64,000 bases of DNA from Enterobacteriaceae bacterium RIT693 (GCA_009668225.1 WJYK01000008.1:1-64000); one strand, 5' to 3'. Numbered from the stretch's first letter, positions 19,131 to 29,778 are shown. Numbers and translations: made by a program. Notes: generated by a model not told the origin, from the letters alone.

Positions 19131-19883
19131 TTAGGTTTTGTTATAAAGCGCTTTGGCTTTGCCGGTTGTTTTTAACCGCAGTTGAAAAGAGAGTTCTGCA
19201 ATGAATCCCGGCACGCGTAAAATTTTACGCTGCACGTTTTTTGCATCCTGGCACAGCTCAACGTTATTAGAGGTAGAAACGCCGCCCATTGAGAATTCAG
19301 ACACCAGGCCTTTGATACGTTTGAAGGCATAGCCGCTTTTATACATTTTTGCCGCCAGCGCATAATCGGATGAGACTTTATATTGCAGATCGTAAGGGTA
19401 TTTACGCAGGCCGGATAACGGGAAAAAGATCGCCTGATGGCTTGCCGGCAGGCTGTGATAGATATACCAGCCACGCTTAGCGCTGCGGCGAATTTTATTG
19501 CCGTCGCCAAAGTCCAGCAGCGCGTCGCCAATCACCATCGCATCGTCACGCTCGCCTACGGCTGCCAGCTGATAAATCACCCCAGCAATCTCAGGGTGGA
19601 AAGCATCGCCGGAGTTCAGAAAGAGCGCGTAGCGCCCCTGCGCCATAGCAATCCCTTTGTTCATCGCGTCGTAAATGCCGTTGTCTTTCTCGCTGACAAA
19701 GCGCAGGTTGTACTGGCCCTGCAGACCTGAAAGGAACTCGGCCGTGCCATCCGGGGAATCACCGTCAACGACGATCCATTCAAACTCAATGTTTTTGGCC
19801 TGTGCCAGATGCGCCAGTGATTGCCAGGTTTTCACTACCCCGTCATAATTACGCCATGCGACTGTAATAACACTTAATAACAT
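19131..19883 (-). CDS. wcaE: Colanic acid glycosyltransferase WcaE
   Basis: GT2-type (GT-A) glycosyltransferase of 250 aa. The N-terminus [20 protein letters not shown] has the usual start, [17 protein letters not shown] is the nucleotide-binding DG motif, and [19 protein letters not shown] with FLNSGD carries the metal-site acidic residues. The gene overlaps wcaD by one base (TAATG). Confidence 0.92.
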   Translation of the reverse strand: MLLSVITVAWRNYDGVVKTWQSLAHLAQAKNIEFEWIVVDGDSPDGTAEFLSGLQGQYNLRFVSEKDNGIYDAMNKGIAMAQGRYALFLNSGDAFHPEIAGVIYQLAAVGERDDAMVIGDALLDFGDGNKIRRSAKRGWYIYHSLPASHQAIFFPLSGLRKYPYDLQYKVSSDYALAAKMYKSGYAFKRIKGLVSEFSMGGVSTSNNVELCQDAKNVQRKILRVPGFIAELSFQLRLKTTGKAKALYNKT

Positions 19884-21115
19884 TATTGCGCACCTCCTGG
19901 CAGCGAACGATTAATTGCTTTACGCAAAATAAATGGGCAAACAATTAAAAATGCGTATTCCGGACTAAAAATCGAACCGGTAAAAAACAAGGATACAGGC
20001 ATAAACAACCAAAGCTGAACACGATAATTCTCATTATTGCCGAATGCATTGCGCATCATTTTCATGACTCGCCACATATAGCCAACGGTCATCAGCAGTG
20101 CAAACCATGAAAAATAAATAATCAGCAGATACAGTCCATTGTCCACGGTTTTCCCTACGTCCGCACCGTTAAATATTCCGAATGATGCGACATATTCATA
20201 GAGTGAACCAAAACGAACTACCCCATCAACGTTTGCCAGAGAATAACCCACCATGGCTAACGGACCAATTATTCGGTAATACGATGAAGATCCTTCCGTA
20301 CCTAAATCACCAATACGTGTTGCAATATAAGGAAATGCAAACACCAGACCGATCAAAAAAACGGCTAAAGAGATAATTGCTAACGGCAACTTCTTTTTAA
20401 TGGCACTTTTATTAAGGTATTGGAATGCCCACTCCAGCAGGTAAAACAAAATAAACGTCATCACCCCGGAGAAGGATCCTGAAAGGATTATCCCTAAAAG
20501 AATCATAACATCAGTTTTCGGCGTTTTGATACCAAACTGTTTGATACTGAGCCAAATTGAGATTAATGCCAGGGCGAAGAAAGCGGGCTCAAAATAGAGC
20601 GCGGTGGTACGCCGCCCACCGAAGCTAATAAAGTTGAGCACGTAGCTGTTGCTGTAGATGAGAAACTTCGAAATTTTCTCAATCAAACTACTGCCGCCGG
20701 TCAGGATAATCTGGGCCATTTCCGCGGCGGCAAGCGCGACGATAATGCCGACAACACCGTAGAAAAAACGCAGTATCTTACGGTGATTTCGCTGCGAAAT
20801 AGTCTTGAAGCGGCAGCTCCAGGTCAACCCGAGAATCAGGACGATATAGACAAACAGCATCATCGAGGTGACGTATTTTCCGGGATCCAGCGACTGCCCG
20901 AAGATGTAGTTAAATGCCGTCAGACCCGCCCCCACGCCCAGCGCAATCATCAGCTTTTTAAGGTTGATGCGCTCGATATACAAAAACAGCATGGCCGGCA
21001 GGAAGGTCACGATGGTTATCGGGAAACTTTCCCCGAGGGAGGCAAGCTTAACGTTCACCACCAGATAGATGAACGGCAGCAGCAGATAGCTACAGACCCT
21101 GATAGAACGAGACAT
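19883..21115 (-). CDS. wcaD: Colanic acid polymerase WcaD
   Basis: Polytopic inner-membrane protein that polymerises flipped repeat units (Wzy role in this cluster). There are about 10-12 hydrophobic segments, plus a large polar loop including [20 protein letters not shown] and [17 protein letters not shown]. The ATG at 21115 gives [13 protein letters not shown] and 410 aa; a 16-codon extension lies inside wcaC. It overlaps the wcaC 3' end by 26 bp. Confidence 0.94.
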   Translation of the reverse strand: MSRSIRVCSYLLLPFIYLVVNVKLASLGESFPITIVTFLPAMLFLYIERINLKKLMIALGVGAGLTAFNYIFGQSLDPGKYVTSMMLFVYIVLILGLTWSCRFKTISQRNHRKILRFFYGVVGIIVALAAAEMAQIILTGGSSLIEKISKFLIYSNSYVLNFISFGGRRTTALYFEPAFFALALISIWLSIKQFGIKTPKTDVMILLGIILSGSFSGVMTFILFYLLEWAFQYLNKSAIKKKLPLAIISLAVFLIGLVFAFPYIATRIGDLGTEGSSSYYRIIGPLAMVGYSLANVDGVVRFGSLYEYVASFGIFNGADVGKTVDNGLYLLIIYFSWFALLMTVGYMWRVMKMMRNAFGNNENYRVQLWLFMPVSLFFTGSIFSPEYAFLIVCPFILRKAINRSLPGGAQ

Positions 21116-22307
21116 ACTCCTCCAGCATCTGTTTCCCGCTGTAGGCCTGGCGGCTGGCTGCACGGAAGGTCGCTAAATCAGTCGCGAACACCTGCTCCGC
21201 CAGTTGGGCTTTTTTGAGCTGCACCAGCGCCAGAACCTGCTCAGGCGTGAAAGTCTTACCGCCCACCTTGCGCAGAACTTCGTCTGCCGCTTCGCTGCTC
21301 GTCGCCACCACCGGTACGCCGATAGAAAGCGCTTCGCAAAGGATCAGCGGGTAGTTATCCACCCGGGAACTGAACACCAGGCTGTCCATGGTATTCAGCT
21401 CGCTCATCAGCGCGCGTTTGTCGGTCATGTAGCCGTGGTTCACCACGTTAGCGCCTTCAAACGGCGAGAACTTGCCGAAGGTATGCAGCTCAATGCTGTT
21501 CCCCAGCGCCATCATCGCCTGCACCAGCTTCTGGTTGGTTTTGCCGTCATAGCGCAGGTCGTGGGCAACAATCGCCACGCGGGGTTTTGCCGTTGCCACG
21601 CCGCTTTCAGGCAGCTCGGCCAGAATCGCCTCGGTTGCCACGTCGATACCGTTATTGATGATTTTGCAGCGCCCTGCCCCATAGAGCTGGTTAAAGGCTT
21701 CCGCCACGTGCTGGCTGGGAGAAATAAACCTGCAGCCAAGTGCCAGCATTTCACGGAACAGCTGGCGTTTTCCCTCCACTTGCTGATGGGCCTTATCGAC
21801 CTTCACCGGTGGATAGTTGTTCAGCGTCGGGCATTTGACGCAGCCCGTTTTCCAGCCTTCGCAGCCGTCGAGGAAAGCGCAGCGTCCGGTAATGCTCCAG
21901 TGGTCGTGCAGCGTCCAGACAAAGGTAACGTCCGGTTTATGCGCCTTCACCCGCTGGCAAAACGACACCATTTCCTCCAGGTTCAGCCAATAGCTATGCA
22001 CCACGTGAAAATGCAGCACCACGGGCTGCTGGCTGCGTGTGACGCGGCGGTAAAGCTTGTTCAGGTTGCCAAACGGATCGCGATTCAAGAAGCGGAACAG
22101 CGCGATATTGGCAACAGAGACCATGCGCGGCGTAAGCTTTTCAACGTCCTGGTACAGGTCGTGGCTGGCGCTTTTCTTGCCGCCTTTGCCATAGCCATAA
22201 ATAAAACGTGATGACAACCCGGCAAGGCGTGCACGTTGATGGAGATCCAGCGCTACGCCCGCGGCGCCGCCTTCTGCAAGGCGCACATTAAACTGCATGA
22301 TGTTCAT
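21090..22307 (-). CDS. wcaC: Colanic acid glycosyltransferase WcaC
   Basis: GT4-family glycosyltransferase of 405 aa. The N-terminus MNIMQFNVRLAEGGAAGVAL has the acceptor-side glycines, and the mid-region Cys motif CAFLDGCEGWKTGCVKCP is typical of this subfamily. The C-terminal half contains FSSRVDNYPLILCEALSIG, which includes the E-x7-E-like donor site. It overlaps wcaB by 4 bp and wcaD by 26 bp. Confidence 0.92.
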   Translation of the reverse strand: MNIMQFNVRLAEGGAAGVALDLHQRARLAGLSSRFIYGYGKGGKKSASHDLYQDVEKLTPRMVSVANIALFRFLNRDPFGNLNKLYRRVTRSQQPVVLHFHVVHSYWLNLEEMVSFCQRVKAHKPDVTFVWTLHDHWSITGRCAFLDGCEGWKTGCVKCPTLNNYPPVKVDKAHQQVEGKRQLFREMLALGCRFISPSQHVAEAFNQLYGAGRCKIINNGIDVATEAILAELPESGVATAKPRVAIVAHDLRYDGKTNQKLVQAMMALGNSIELHTFGKFSPFEGANVVNHGYMTDKRALMSELNTMDSLVFSSRVDNYPLILCEALSIGVPVVATSSEAADEVLRKVGGKTFTPEQVLALVQLKKAQLAEQVFATDLATFRAASRQAYSGKQMLEEYVSFYQGL

Positions 22308-22789
22308 TTGATCACCTTAACCCGCGCTTTTTCACCCACCACCAGCGCGTTGTCCGGCACGCTGTCCAGCACCACGCTGCCCGCGCCCACCGCCACGTTA
22401 TTGCCGATGGTGATGTCGCCCACGATAATCACGTTGGCGCCCAGCTCAACGCCGTGACCAATCACCGGGCAGGACAGGCTGTTGCCGCGGTTGCCGATGG
22501 TGACGCCGTGGCGGATGGTGAAATCATCCCCCGCGACGACGAACTTATTGATAACCACCGCGTAGCCATGGTGGATAGTGAAGCGGCGGCCAATGGTGGC
22601 GGCCGCCTGAATTTCATAGCCAAACAGGCATTCGGTAATAAAGCGGTAAGCCAGCAGTACCGGCGCCGCCCAGAGGTTGTTGATCACGCTTTTCTTGCGC
22701 CACACCGAGCAGAAGTGGGCAACGCGGTAGGCCAGCACCATGCAGCACGGACGCAGGCTCCAGCTATTGGCTCGAATATCTTCCAGCAC
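22304..22789 (-). CDS. wcaB: Colanic acid acetyltransferase WcaB
   Basis: Serine-acetyltransferase-like left-handed beta-helix O-acetyltransferase of 161 aa. It contains the signature FTIHHGYAVVINKFVVAGDD, then hexapeptide repeats (GVTIGNRGNSLSCPVIGHG and IIVGDITIGNNVAVGAGSVV). The HHG is the expected catalytic-histidine motif. It starts 2 bp after the wcaA stop. Confidence 0.92.
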   Translation of the reverse strand: MLEDIRANSWSLRPCCMVLAYRVAHFCSVWRKKSVINNLWAAPVLLAYRFITECLFGYEIQAAATIGRRFTIHHGYAVVINKFVVAGDDFTIRHGVTIGNRGNSLSCPVIGHGVELGANVIIVGDITIGNNVAVGAGSVVLDSVPDNALVVGEKARVKVIK

Positions 22790-22791
22790 GC

Positions 22792-23640
22792 TTATTTCCC
22801 CCGCAGGCTGTCGGCGAGGCGCTTGCCGTTGCGCACCGTCAGCAGGGCTAACAGCGTGCGCAAAGACATACGCTTGTTGCGGATCTGGTAGAGCGTATAC
22901 AGCTGGTATTTCTTGCTGCCGCGGTCGAATTTATCTTTGTGCTTGCGGTAGAAGTGGAAATAACCGGCGAATTTCTTCGGCGATTTGGTTATCTGCATTT
23001 CGCCGTGATTCACGTGCAGAATTTGAGTTGCCTCTTCCACCTTCCACGGCTGGCCGTACTCCACCACCATACGCAGAAAGATGTCGTAGTCCTGCGCCGC
23101 TTTCAGCTCGGTATCAAACAGGCTGCTCTTAAAACGCTCGGCGTAGGTGAACACCTGGTTGCCAATGATGTTGCGCTTATAGAACAACTTCAGCGAATAC
23201 GGCGACTTCGGGTACAGCGGCAGACTGGCCGGCTGTGAGTAAACCTGCCCTTCGCACAGATAGTCGTTAGCGTATAAAAACGCGTGGGTGACCAGCTGAT
23301 GCTGATGGGACAGAAACACCGACAGGCGGTTAGGCGTCCATTCATCGTCATCATCAATGCCGGTGATGAACCGCCCCTGCGCCAGCTGAATCGCCTGATT
23401 GCGTACCGCGCAGGCGCCGCTGTTAACGTCGTTATGAATGTACCGCACCCGGGGGTCGCCGAGGTCTGCCACAAACTGCTGCAGCTGCTGGAAGCTGGCC
23501 GAGCAGTCATCGACGATAATCATTTCCCAGTGGTCATAATCCTGACGCAGCACCGAATTTATGGCCCGAATGGCCAACTGCTGGCGGTTCCACGTAGGCA
23601 TATAAATAGAGATAAGCGGGCGAGTTGCGCTGCTGTTCAT
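22792..23640 (-). CDS. wcaA: Colanic acid glycosyltransferase WcaA
   Basis: GT2-type glycosyltransferase. PLISIYMPTWNRQQLAIRAI opens the GT-A fold, MIIVDDCSAS is the nucleotide-binding acidic motif, and GIDDDDEWTPNRL supplies the DxD-like metal site. Three in-frame ATGs are close together (23661, 23646, 23640). The one at 23640 is chosen because AAGGTG lies about 6 nt before it and because it leaves a 10-bp gap from the wzc stop, giving 282 aa, close to the E. coli length. Confidence 0.92.
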   Translation of the reverse strand: MNSSATRPLISIYMPTWNRQQLAIRAINSVLRQDYDHWEMIIVDDCSASFQQLQQFVADLGDPRVRYIHNDVNSGACAVRNQAIQLAQGRFITGIDDDDEWTPNRLSVFLSHQHQLVTHAFLYANDYLCEGQVYSQPASLPLYPKSPYSLKLFYKRNIIGNQVFTYAERFKSSLFDTELKAAQDYDIFLRMVVEYGQPWKVEEATQILHVNHGEMQITKSPKKFAGYFHFYRKHKDKFDRGSKKYQLYTLYQIRNKRMSLRTLLALLTVRNGKRLADSLRGK

Positions 23641-23650
23641 GGCCATCACC

Positions 23651-25819
23651 TTATTTAGCATCCGACTTATATTCGTATTCGTAATACCCGTAATCCTGGT
23701 AGCCGGTGGCTCTGCGGAATATCGAGTTAAGGATCACGCCGCGCACCGCAATACCGTTTTGTTCGAAGCGGCTAAGACTGGTTTCCACCTCTTTCAGCGT
23801 GTTCACCGCGTAGCGAGCAACCATCAGCGTGGTTCCCGCGTGGCGGCCTACAATCGCCGCGTCAGTCACGGCAAGGATTGGCGGAGTATCGATCAGGACG
23901 AGGTCATAGTTTTCGCTGGCCCATTTCACCAACTGGGCAAAGCGCTCGTTCATCAGCAATTCTGACGGATTAGCCGGCACTTGCCCGCGAGGAATCAGGT
24001 CAAAATTCGGCACGGAGGTTTTCTGCGCACAACGGGTAATATCACCCTGCCCTGAAAGTACGTCGGACAGCCCGTTAACGTTGGTCGTTCCCAACAGTTC
24101 GTGGGTATAGCCTTTACGCATATCGCAGTCCATCAACAACACGCGCTTATTCGTCTGGCTAATCACGGCCGCGAGGTTGGCACAAACAAAGGTCTTACCG
24201 ATGGACGGGCTAACGCCGGTCAGCATCAGAACATTGTTGGGTGCCTGCATCATGGCGAAGTGCAGGCTGGTTCGCAGGCTGCGGATGGCTTCAATCGCCA
24301 GGTCGGTTGGATTACCGACGGCCAGCAGCTGGCTTTGCTTATTACGTTTAGCGCCTTTCACATTACGCAGGCTGGCGTGATCGCGGGTTTTCTGCCACTC
24401 GGAAAGTGGAATGCTCGCGTAGACGCTAAGCCCCGCTTCTTCCAGCACCGTTGGACTTTCGATGCCGCCGTTAAACAGCGAGCGCAGCAGCACGCCAATA
24501 ATGGAAACGATAAGACCCAGAATAATGCTGCCCAGCACCACCAGCGCGCGCTGCGGTTTAACCATTCCCGGTTGCGCGATCGCCGGGTCAACAATACGTA
24601 CGTCTCCCACCGTGCTGGCTTCGGTGATTTTCAACTCCTGCTGTTTGTTCAGCAGTTGCATATAAACCTGCTGGCCGGACTCCACATCGCGCGTCAGGCG
24701 CACAATTTCCTGCTGGGTTTTCGGCATCGCGGCAATGCGATTTGTCAGGCGTGCTTTCTGGTCTTCCAGCGTTTTACGCTGTTCCAGCAGCGTGCGGTAT
24801 GACGGGTGAACTTTGGTGTACAGCTTTGAGATTTCCGCCTCTTTGAAGGTCAGCTCATTAAGCTGAGAATCAATGTTCACCACGGAATCAAGCAGCGATT
24901 TAGCTTCCAGCGAAAGATCCACTGAATCCTGGCGCTGGCGATAAGCATTAAGTTTGTTTTCCGCTGCATCCAGATTACCGCGGACTTCCGGCAGCTGCTC
25001 GGCCAGGAATTTCAGACTTTTTGCCGCTTCCTCGGATTTACGCTGTACGTTTTGGGCAAGGTAGTTACGGGTGATGCTGTCCAGGATTGCACGAATCTGG
25101 TCTTTATCTTCCCCGGTATAAGACAGGCTAAGCACGCCGGTATCTTTGCCGTTCTCGGTCACCGTCAGGTTGCCCAACAGCTGGTTTATCATGCCCAGCG
25201 TGGAGTACTTCACCACGGTGAAATTGTCACCCGGCTGCGCCTGGATGCCGTCAATCTGCATGGTCACCCCGCCTTTACTCAGCGGCTTCCCCACCTCACC
25301 TTTAGCGCTAAACCCTTTGTCGCTGGTCAGCTGATACTGCTTGTCGTTCAGGACTTCAACGGTGAAGGTGTCTTTGTTCATTGCTGACGGCAGGTTAAAG
25401 GTGGTGACATTCACCGTGTCATTCTGGTGTCCCTGCAGCCGGTCCCAGCCTGCGCCAAACAGCCAAAAGGTGTTCTTGGTAACCGAAATATCCAGGTTCA
25501 GATCGTCAACGGTTTTACCCAACACCAGGCGAGATTGAATGAGCTGAATTTCTGCGGCAGAAGCCGGGGGCTTATTGCTCAGCGCGGAGCTGATGTCATT
25601 GACCAGCGTGTTACCGGCATTTTGTTCGATTTGCACCAGCGCGTCGGCCTTATACACCGGCGTCGCAAACAGCGCATACACCACGGCCAGCGCCGCAAAC
25701 AGCCCTGTAATGCCGATAACCCACCAGCGAGCTTCCAGCACGGTGCCAAACAAACGGCCGATATCAATTTCGTCATTGCCCTCGGTCGGGGCGCTCGAAC
25801 GGCGTACTTTCTCTGTCAT
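23651..25819 (-). CDS. wzc: Polysaccharide co-polymerase and tyrosine autokinase Wzc
   Basis: Inner-membrane PCP-2a protein of 722 aa controlling colanic-acid polymerisation and export with Wza. There are two membrane helices (about residues 32-50 and 425-450) around a large periplasmic coiled-coil region (KSEEAAKSLKFLAEQLPEVR, KLNAYRQRQDSVDLSLEAKS). The cytoplasmic BY-kinase domain follows, with Walker A SPSIGKTFVCANLA, Walker A' LLMDCDMRKG and Walker B LVLIDTPP. The C-terminal tail is Tyr-rich (GYQDYGYYEYEY, six tyrosines), the autophosphorylation cluster dephosphorylated by Wzb. It lies 2 bp after the wzb stop. Confidence 0.97.
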   Translation of the reverse strand: MTEKVRRSSAPTEGNDEIDIGRLFGTVLEARWWVIGITGLFAALAVVYALFATPVYKADALVQIEQNAGNTLVNDISSALSNKPPASAAEIQLIQSRLVLGKTVDDLNLDISVTKNTFWLFGAGWDRLQGHQNDTVNVTTFNLPSAMNKDTFTVEVLNDKQYQLTSDKGFSAKGEVGKPLSKGGVTMQIDGIQAQPGDNFTVVKYSTLGMINQLLGNLTVTENGKDTGVLSLSYTGEDKDQIRAILDSITRNYLAQNVQRKSEEAAKSLKFLAEQLPEVRGNLDAAENKLNAYRQRQDSVDLSLEAKSLLDSVVNIDSQLNELTFKEAEISKLYTKVHPSYRTLLEQRKTLEDQKARLTNRIAAMPKTQQEIVRLTRDVESGQQVYMQLLNKQQELKITEASTVGDVRIVDPAIAQPGMVKPQRALVVLGSIILGLIVSIIGVLLRSLFNGGIESPTVLEEAGLSVYASIPLSEWQKTRDHASLRNVKGAKRNKQSQLLAVGNPTDLAIEAIRSLRTSLHFAMMQAPNNVLMLTGVSPSIGKTFVCANLAAVISQTNKRVLLMDCDMRKGYTHELLGTTNVNGLSDVLSGQGDITRCAQKTSVPNFDLIPRGQVPANPSELLMNERFAQLVKWASENYDLVLIDTPPILAVTDAAIVGRHAGTTLMVARYAVNTLKEVETSLSRFEQNGIAVRGVILNSIFRRATGYQDYGYYEYEYKSDAK

Positions 25820-25821
25820 TG

Positions 25822-26265
25822 TTAACCCTGATGAGCGTTAAGTGCGTTAGCCCACTTTTGGGCAGAAAGGTCGAGCATGCTGTAAACCGCTTCAAAGGCA
25901 TCGCGGCTTTTGCGGTAAGGATCGGGGATTTCCCGCTCCGCATCCCAGTGACCAAACAGCATCACTTTGCCGCGCATCTCCGGCGCCATTTCACACAGCG
26001 TGGTGATATGGCGTTTTTCCATCGCCAGAATCAGGTCATACTCCCGGCACAGGCGGCCAGAAACCTGACGAGCCAAATGCCCTTCCAGCGAAAGATCATG
26101 ACGGCCAGCCACTTCAACGGCACCGGCATCGGCACTCTTGCCCACTAAGGCCCCCAGCCCCGCTGAACTGACGTTCAGCTCGGGCCGGTAGCGTTTAAGC
26201 AGGCGTTCAGCCGTGGGGGAACGGCAAATGTTCCCCACGCAAACCACAAGTATTTTGTTGAACAT
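25822..26265 (-). CDS. wzb: Low-molecular-weight protein-tyrosine phosphatase Wzb
   Basis: Dephosphorylates the Wzc tail. The LMW-PTP signature VCVGNICRS is at residues 8-16, with nucleophile C9 and R15, and the general-acid Asp is in IPDPYRKS (D115). At 147 aa it has the standard length. It lies 6 bp after the wza stop. Confidence 0.97.
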   Translation of the reverse strand: MFNKILVVCVGNICRSPTAERLLKRYRPELNVSSAGLGALVGKSADAGAVEVAGRHDLSLEGHLARQVSGRLCREYDLILAMEKRHITTLCEMAPEMRGKVMLFGHWDAEREIPDPYRKSRDAFEAVYSMLDLSAQKWANALNAHQG

Positions 26266-26271
26266 AGCGCG

Positions 26272-27411
26272 TTACCAGGTGTGAATATCTTTGGCGGTAT
26301 CCGTCATATAGCGAACGCCGCTGATGGTTGGCAGTAGCTGGTTGATCAGGCGATTCCAGCGAGAAACCGGTGCAGTCGTGACGTACACCACGTCATAAGG
26401 CTGCAGCTGGAATTCGGTGCCCATCACCAGCGAAGTCGCATCGGACATATCGAGCTGGTAAATATTGGCAATCTTGCCGTTCTGCTGAGTCTGGCCTTTG
26501 AGCGGACGGATAACAAAGATACCGCTGGCGTTCGAAGAGGTGAGATCGATGCCTTCGGCCTGGCCAAGGGCTTCGGTCAGCGTCATGCCGCTGAAGTCCA
26601 TTTTGAGGGTGGTTTGCTTCTTCACTTCACCCATAACGAACACTTTCAGATCGTCATTACGCGGCACAAACAGAATGTCGCCGGGGTAGAGGAGATGGTT
26701 TTGGCTGAGGTCGCCGTTTTGCATCAGCGCCTGCAGCGAAATACGTTTTTCCTGCCCGTTGTGGGTCAGGACGACGTTGCGCCAGTCTGCCGCATCGGTC
26801 AGCCCCCCTGCCGCATTGATGGCATCGAGAATGGTCAACGGGACGTTAGTAATAGGCTGCTGACCGGATTTATTCACCTGCCCGGATATGTAGGCTTTTT
26901 GTGAGCGGAAGGCAGCGATATTAACGTCCACCTGCGGCTGGGCAATATACTGCGCAAGGCGGCTGGTAATATCGCTGCGAATTTCTGCCAGCGTTTTGCC
27001 GGTTACGCTAACTTTCCCCACATAGGGATAAAACATGGTGCCATCAGACTGCACCCAGTTACCTGCATCACTTGAGCTACGGTACTGGCCCGCGGGCGTG
27101 GTTAATTCCGGGTGGTCCCAGACCGTGACATTTAAGACATCACCAGGCCCGACGCGATACTGGTAGTTAGCAATGTCTTTATCCAGCCCGGCATTAGGCT
27201 GAGCAACCACGGGGCGAGGCCTCAGTTGCTCCACCAGTCGCGGGGTTAAGGGATAAACATTGACCATCCGGTCGAGGTCGAAGTCGGCATCCTGTTGTTT
27301 GATGACGTCTTTTCCCGATGTGGACATATTGCTGCCGGGAAATACCGTACAGCCGCTCATCAGGGTGACTGACACCAATAAAGGCATCAACTTAAGTTTG
27401 TATTTTATCAT
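26272..27411 (-). CDS. wza: Outer-membrane polysaccharide export lipoprotein Wza
   Basis: Octameric outer-membrane channel for colanic acid. A lipoprotein signal ([20 protein letters not shown], then C21) ends in the lipobox LMSGC. The poly_export domain includes [20 protein letters not shown], and SLBB-type repeats follow ([33 protein letters not shown]). The C-terminal amphipathic segment ([17 protein letters not shown]) fits the outer-membrane helix. At 379 aa it is the normal size. It is the first gene of the operon, with a leader of about 420 nt. Confidence 0.97.
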   Translation of the reverse strand: MIKYKLKLMPLLVSVTLMSGCTVFPGSNMSTSGKDVIKQQDADFDLDRMVNVYPLTPRLVEQLRPRPVVAQPNAGLDKDIANYQYRVGPGDVLNVTVWDHPELTTPAGQYRSSSDAGNWVQSDGTMFYPYVGKVSVTGKTLAEIRSDITSRLAQYIAQPQVDVNIAAFRSQKAYISGQVNKSGQQPITNVPLTILDAINAAGGLTDAADWRNVVLTHNGQEKRISLQALMQNGDLSQNHLLYPGDILFVPRNDDLKVFVMGEVKKQTTLKMDFSGMTLTEALGQAEGIDLTSSNASGIFVIRPLKGQTQQNGKIANIYQLDMSDATSLVMGTEFQLQPYDVVYVTTAPVSRWNRLINQLLPTISGVRYMTDTAKDIHTW

Positions 27412-27598
27412 TGAGTATTTATCACTATGGCTGAGTAATTATCCTGAGCGAATAAAACAAGCAAGCAATTAGCCGTGAGGATGATGTACAGAATTGAACA
27501 TATTCAGAGAGTGAGATAACTGGCATTATTCCTAAAATAAATTTATTTCCCGACACTCTGATGACTCCATGACCTGCTGTTATCTGGCCGCATCCGGG

Positions 27599-27636
27599 CA
27601 CGCTACCGCCCCTGGCTCACAGTCACCAACCTACTG
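27599..27636 (-). promoter_or_regulatory. JUMPstart element with ops, colanic-acid operon
   Basis: On the minus strand it reads CAGTAGGTTGGTGACTG, then TGAGCCAGGGGCGGTAGCGTG. The 3' half, including the ops core GGCGGTAGCGT, is identical to the copy before rmlB, while the 5' half has diverged. It lies about 190 nt upstream of the wza ATG, inside the leader, where RfaH loading would promote read-through of the 23-kb operon. Confidence 0.92.
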
Positions 27637-27841
27637 AAAATGGTAAACAATCTTAATTTACCGGCACATTCAAATACCCATAGAAGATATTGAAGCCAGA
27701 GAATCAGACTTTATGGAAATGCTGGGGCGAACTATTAACCAATGTATAAAAAACACATTCATTGCTAATCATCGATAAAGATTGTTGCAGCTTAAACTCC
27801 AGCAGGCAAGGAGACAAAAGGCAGCAATTAGACTTTTAAGA

Positions 27842-27884
27842 ATAATATGAACCACGCAATAATAAGCTTTTAGGATTTTCTTTA
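27842..27884 (-). promoter_or_regulatory. RcsAB box and predicted wza promoter
   Basis: On the minus strand TAAAGAAAATCCTA (27871-27884) differs by one base from the E. coli wza RcsAB box as I recall it (TAAAGAAACTCCTA). It sits just upstream of the -35 position of a weak promoter with -10 TATTAT (27842-27847). That is the arrangement expected for activation by the RcsA-RcsB heterodimer of the envelope-stress phosphorelay. Confidence 0.78.
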
Positions 27885-28141
27885 TATTGACAATAAAAAT
27901 AATTAAAAAATCACCATAAAAATATACAGATATATCTCATAGCGGCTTGCTCACGAATAAAATATATAGCCAAAATACCTCTTTAATTATTAACCTCAAT
28001 TACCTGCGGGATATTCATTTTATTGCGTCAACGCGATAAGCCATTACGGATTAATCTCAGGCAGGCGTTGCTTTTTGTCAGGCAATTATCCATCATTTCA
28101 CTGTGGCATTTGCCCGCAAGTAAAAAGGCTGTAAACCGCGT

Positions 28142-29725
28142 ATGGAATGGATTGCCGACCCCTCAATTTGGGCCGGGTTAGTTACCCTGGTCGTTATCGA
28201 ACTGGTTTTGGGCATTGATAACCTTGTCTTCATTGCCATCCTCGCCGAAAAGCTTCCCGCTAAACTTCGCGACCGCGCTCGCGTCACGGGCCTGCTGCTG
28301 GCCATGGTCATGCGTTTATTGCTGCTGGCATCCATTTCATGGCTGGTCACGCTGACTCGTCCGCTTTTTAGCTTTCATGCGCTCAGCTTTAGCGCCAGAG
28401 ATTTGATTATGCTATTTGGCGGCCTTTTTTTGCTGTTTAAAGCTACCATGGAGCTTAACGAGCGGCTGGAGGGCAAGGATAGCGAGCACCGCACGCAAAA
28501 ACGAGGCGCCAGATTCTGGCCTGTGGTGGCACAAATCGTCATCCTTGATGCCGTGTTTTCCCTGGATTCAGTTGTCACCGCCGTCGGCATGGTCGATCAT
28601 CTTGCGGTGATGATGGCCGCGGTCATTATTGCTATAGGGCTGATGGTGCTGGCCAGCAAAGCGTTGACGCGGTTTGTGAACAGCCACCCGACCATCGTTA
28701 TTTTGTGCCTCAGTTTCCTGCTGATGATTGGCTTTAGCCTGGTGGCCGATGGCTTTGGCTACCAAATACCAAAAGGCTACCTCTACGCAGCCATCGGTTT
28801 CTCAGTCATGATCGAGTCGCTGAATCAGCTGGCCATCTTTAACCGCCGGCGCTTTCTTTCCGCCAATCAGTCGCTGCGCGAGCGCACTGCCGAAGCCGTA
28901 CTGCGGCTGCTGAACGGTAAAAAAGAAGACGCCGAGCTGGACGCCCAAACCGCGTCGATGATTGCAGACAGCGGCTTAGACAGCGATATTTTCAACCCGC
29001 AGGAAACGCGAATGATCGAACGCGTGCTGCACCTTAACCAGCGCAGCGTCAGCAGCATCATGACTTCCCGTCACGATGTGGAGCACCTGAACATCGCCGC
29101 GCCGGAAGAGCAGATCCGGGAGCTGCTGGATAAAAACAAGCACACGCGCATCGTGGTGACCGATGACGGGGAAGAGATCCTCGGCGTGGTGCACGTTATC
29201 GATTTGCTGCAGCAGTCGCTGCACGGTGAAGCCCTGGACATTGCGCCGCTGATTCGTCAGCCGCTGGTCTTTCCCGAGGCCTTGCAGCTGCTGCAGGCGC
29301 TGGAACAGTTCCGCAATGCGCGCACCCATTTTGCCTTTGTGGTGGACGAATTTGGCTCGGTTGAGGGTGTGGTGACGCTTAGCGACGTGATGGAAACCAT
29401 TGCCGGCAATCTTCCGAACGAAGTGGAAGAGATTGATGCCCGCCATGATATCCAGAAAAACCCGGACGGTAGCTGGACGGCGAACGGCCACATGCCGCTG
29501 GACGATCTGGTGCAGTACATCGCCCTGCCCCTTGATGAGAAGCGGGAATATCACACCATTGCCGGGCTGCTGATGGAGCACTTACAGCACGTTCCTGCCG
29601 AGGGCGAAACCGTTGAAGTGGGGAATTATTTGCTAAAGACGCTCGAGGTGATAAACCACAGGGTGAATAAAGTACAGATAGTTCCGCGTCTGCAGGAAGA
29701 GAGCCTGCTGGATTACGAGGTATAA
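28142..29725 (+). CDS. yegH: TerC/CBS/CorC-domain inner-membrane protein YegH
   Basis: A 527-aa three-part protein. The N-terminal TerC-type membrane domain has about seven helices with acidic residues in helices ([38 protein letters not shown]). A pair of CBS domains follows at about residues 300-420 ([34 protein letters not shown]), then a C-terminal CorC_HlyC domain ([16 protein letters not shown]). Relatives are implicated in metal ion export; the role of YegH itself is not settled. It is divergent from wza, and a bidirectional terminator follows. Confidence 0.93.
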   Translation: MEWIADPSIWAGLVTLVVIELVLGIDNLVFIAILAEKLPAKLRDRARVTGLLLAMVMRLLLLASISWLVTLTRPLFSFHALSFSARDLIMLFGGLFLLFKATMELNERLEGKDSEHRTQKRGARFWPVVAQIVILDAVFSLDSVVTAVGMVDHLAVMMAAVIIAIGLMVLASKALTRFVNSHPTIVILCLSFLLMIGFSLVADGFGYQIPKGYLYAAIGFSVMIESLNQLAIFNRRRFLSANQSLRERTAEAVLRLLNGKKEDAELDAQTASMIADSGLDSDIFNPQETRMIERVLHLNQRSVSSIMTSRHDVEHLNIAAPEEQIRELLDKNKHTRIVVTDDGEEILGVVHVIDLLQQSLHGEALDIAPLIRQPLVFPEALQLLQALEQFRNARTHFAFVVDEFGSVEGVVTLSDVMETIAGNLPNEVEEIDARHDIQKNPDGSWTANGHMPLDDLVQYIALPLDEKREYHTIAGLLMEHLQHVPAEGETVEVGNYLLKTLEVINHRVNKVQIVPRLQEESLLDYEV

Positions 29726-29736
29726 AAAAGAGGTGT

Positions 29737-29763
29737 AAAAAAACCGGCGTATGCCGGTTTTTT
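29737..29763. terminator. Bidirectional terminator between yegH and asmA
   Basis: Stem AAACCGGC (29741-29748) / GCCGGTTT (29753-29760) with loop GTAT. It is extended by an A-run on the left and a T-run on the right, so both converging genes get a GC stem followed by U residues. Confidence 0.9.
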
Positions 29764-29778
29764 ATTAGTGTCAGATCG

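Larger units (their letters stand above)
27412..28141. promoter_or_regulatory. Divergent wza-yegH intergenic region
   Basis: A 730-bp AT-rich region without genes. On the minus strand it holds, in order toward wza, an RcsAB-box match (27871-27884), a likely -10 TATTAT (27842-27847), then a long leader with a JUMPstart/ops element (27599-27636). The right part, before yegH, has no clear promoter that I can identify. Confidence 0.7.

Noticed and set aside
21204-22211. Plus-strand open frame of 335 codons
   Set aside because: Antisense to wcaC, which is a clear glycosyltransferase with correct overlaps on both sides.
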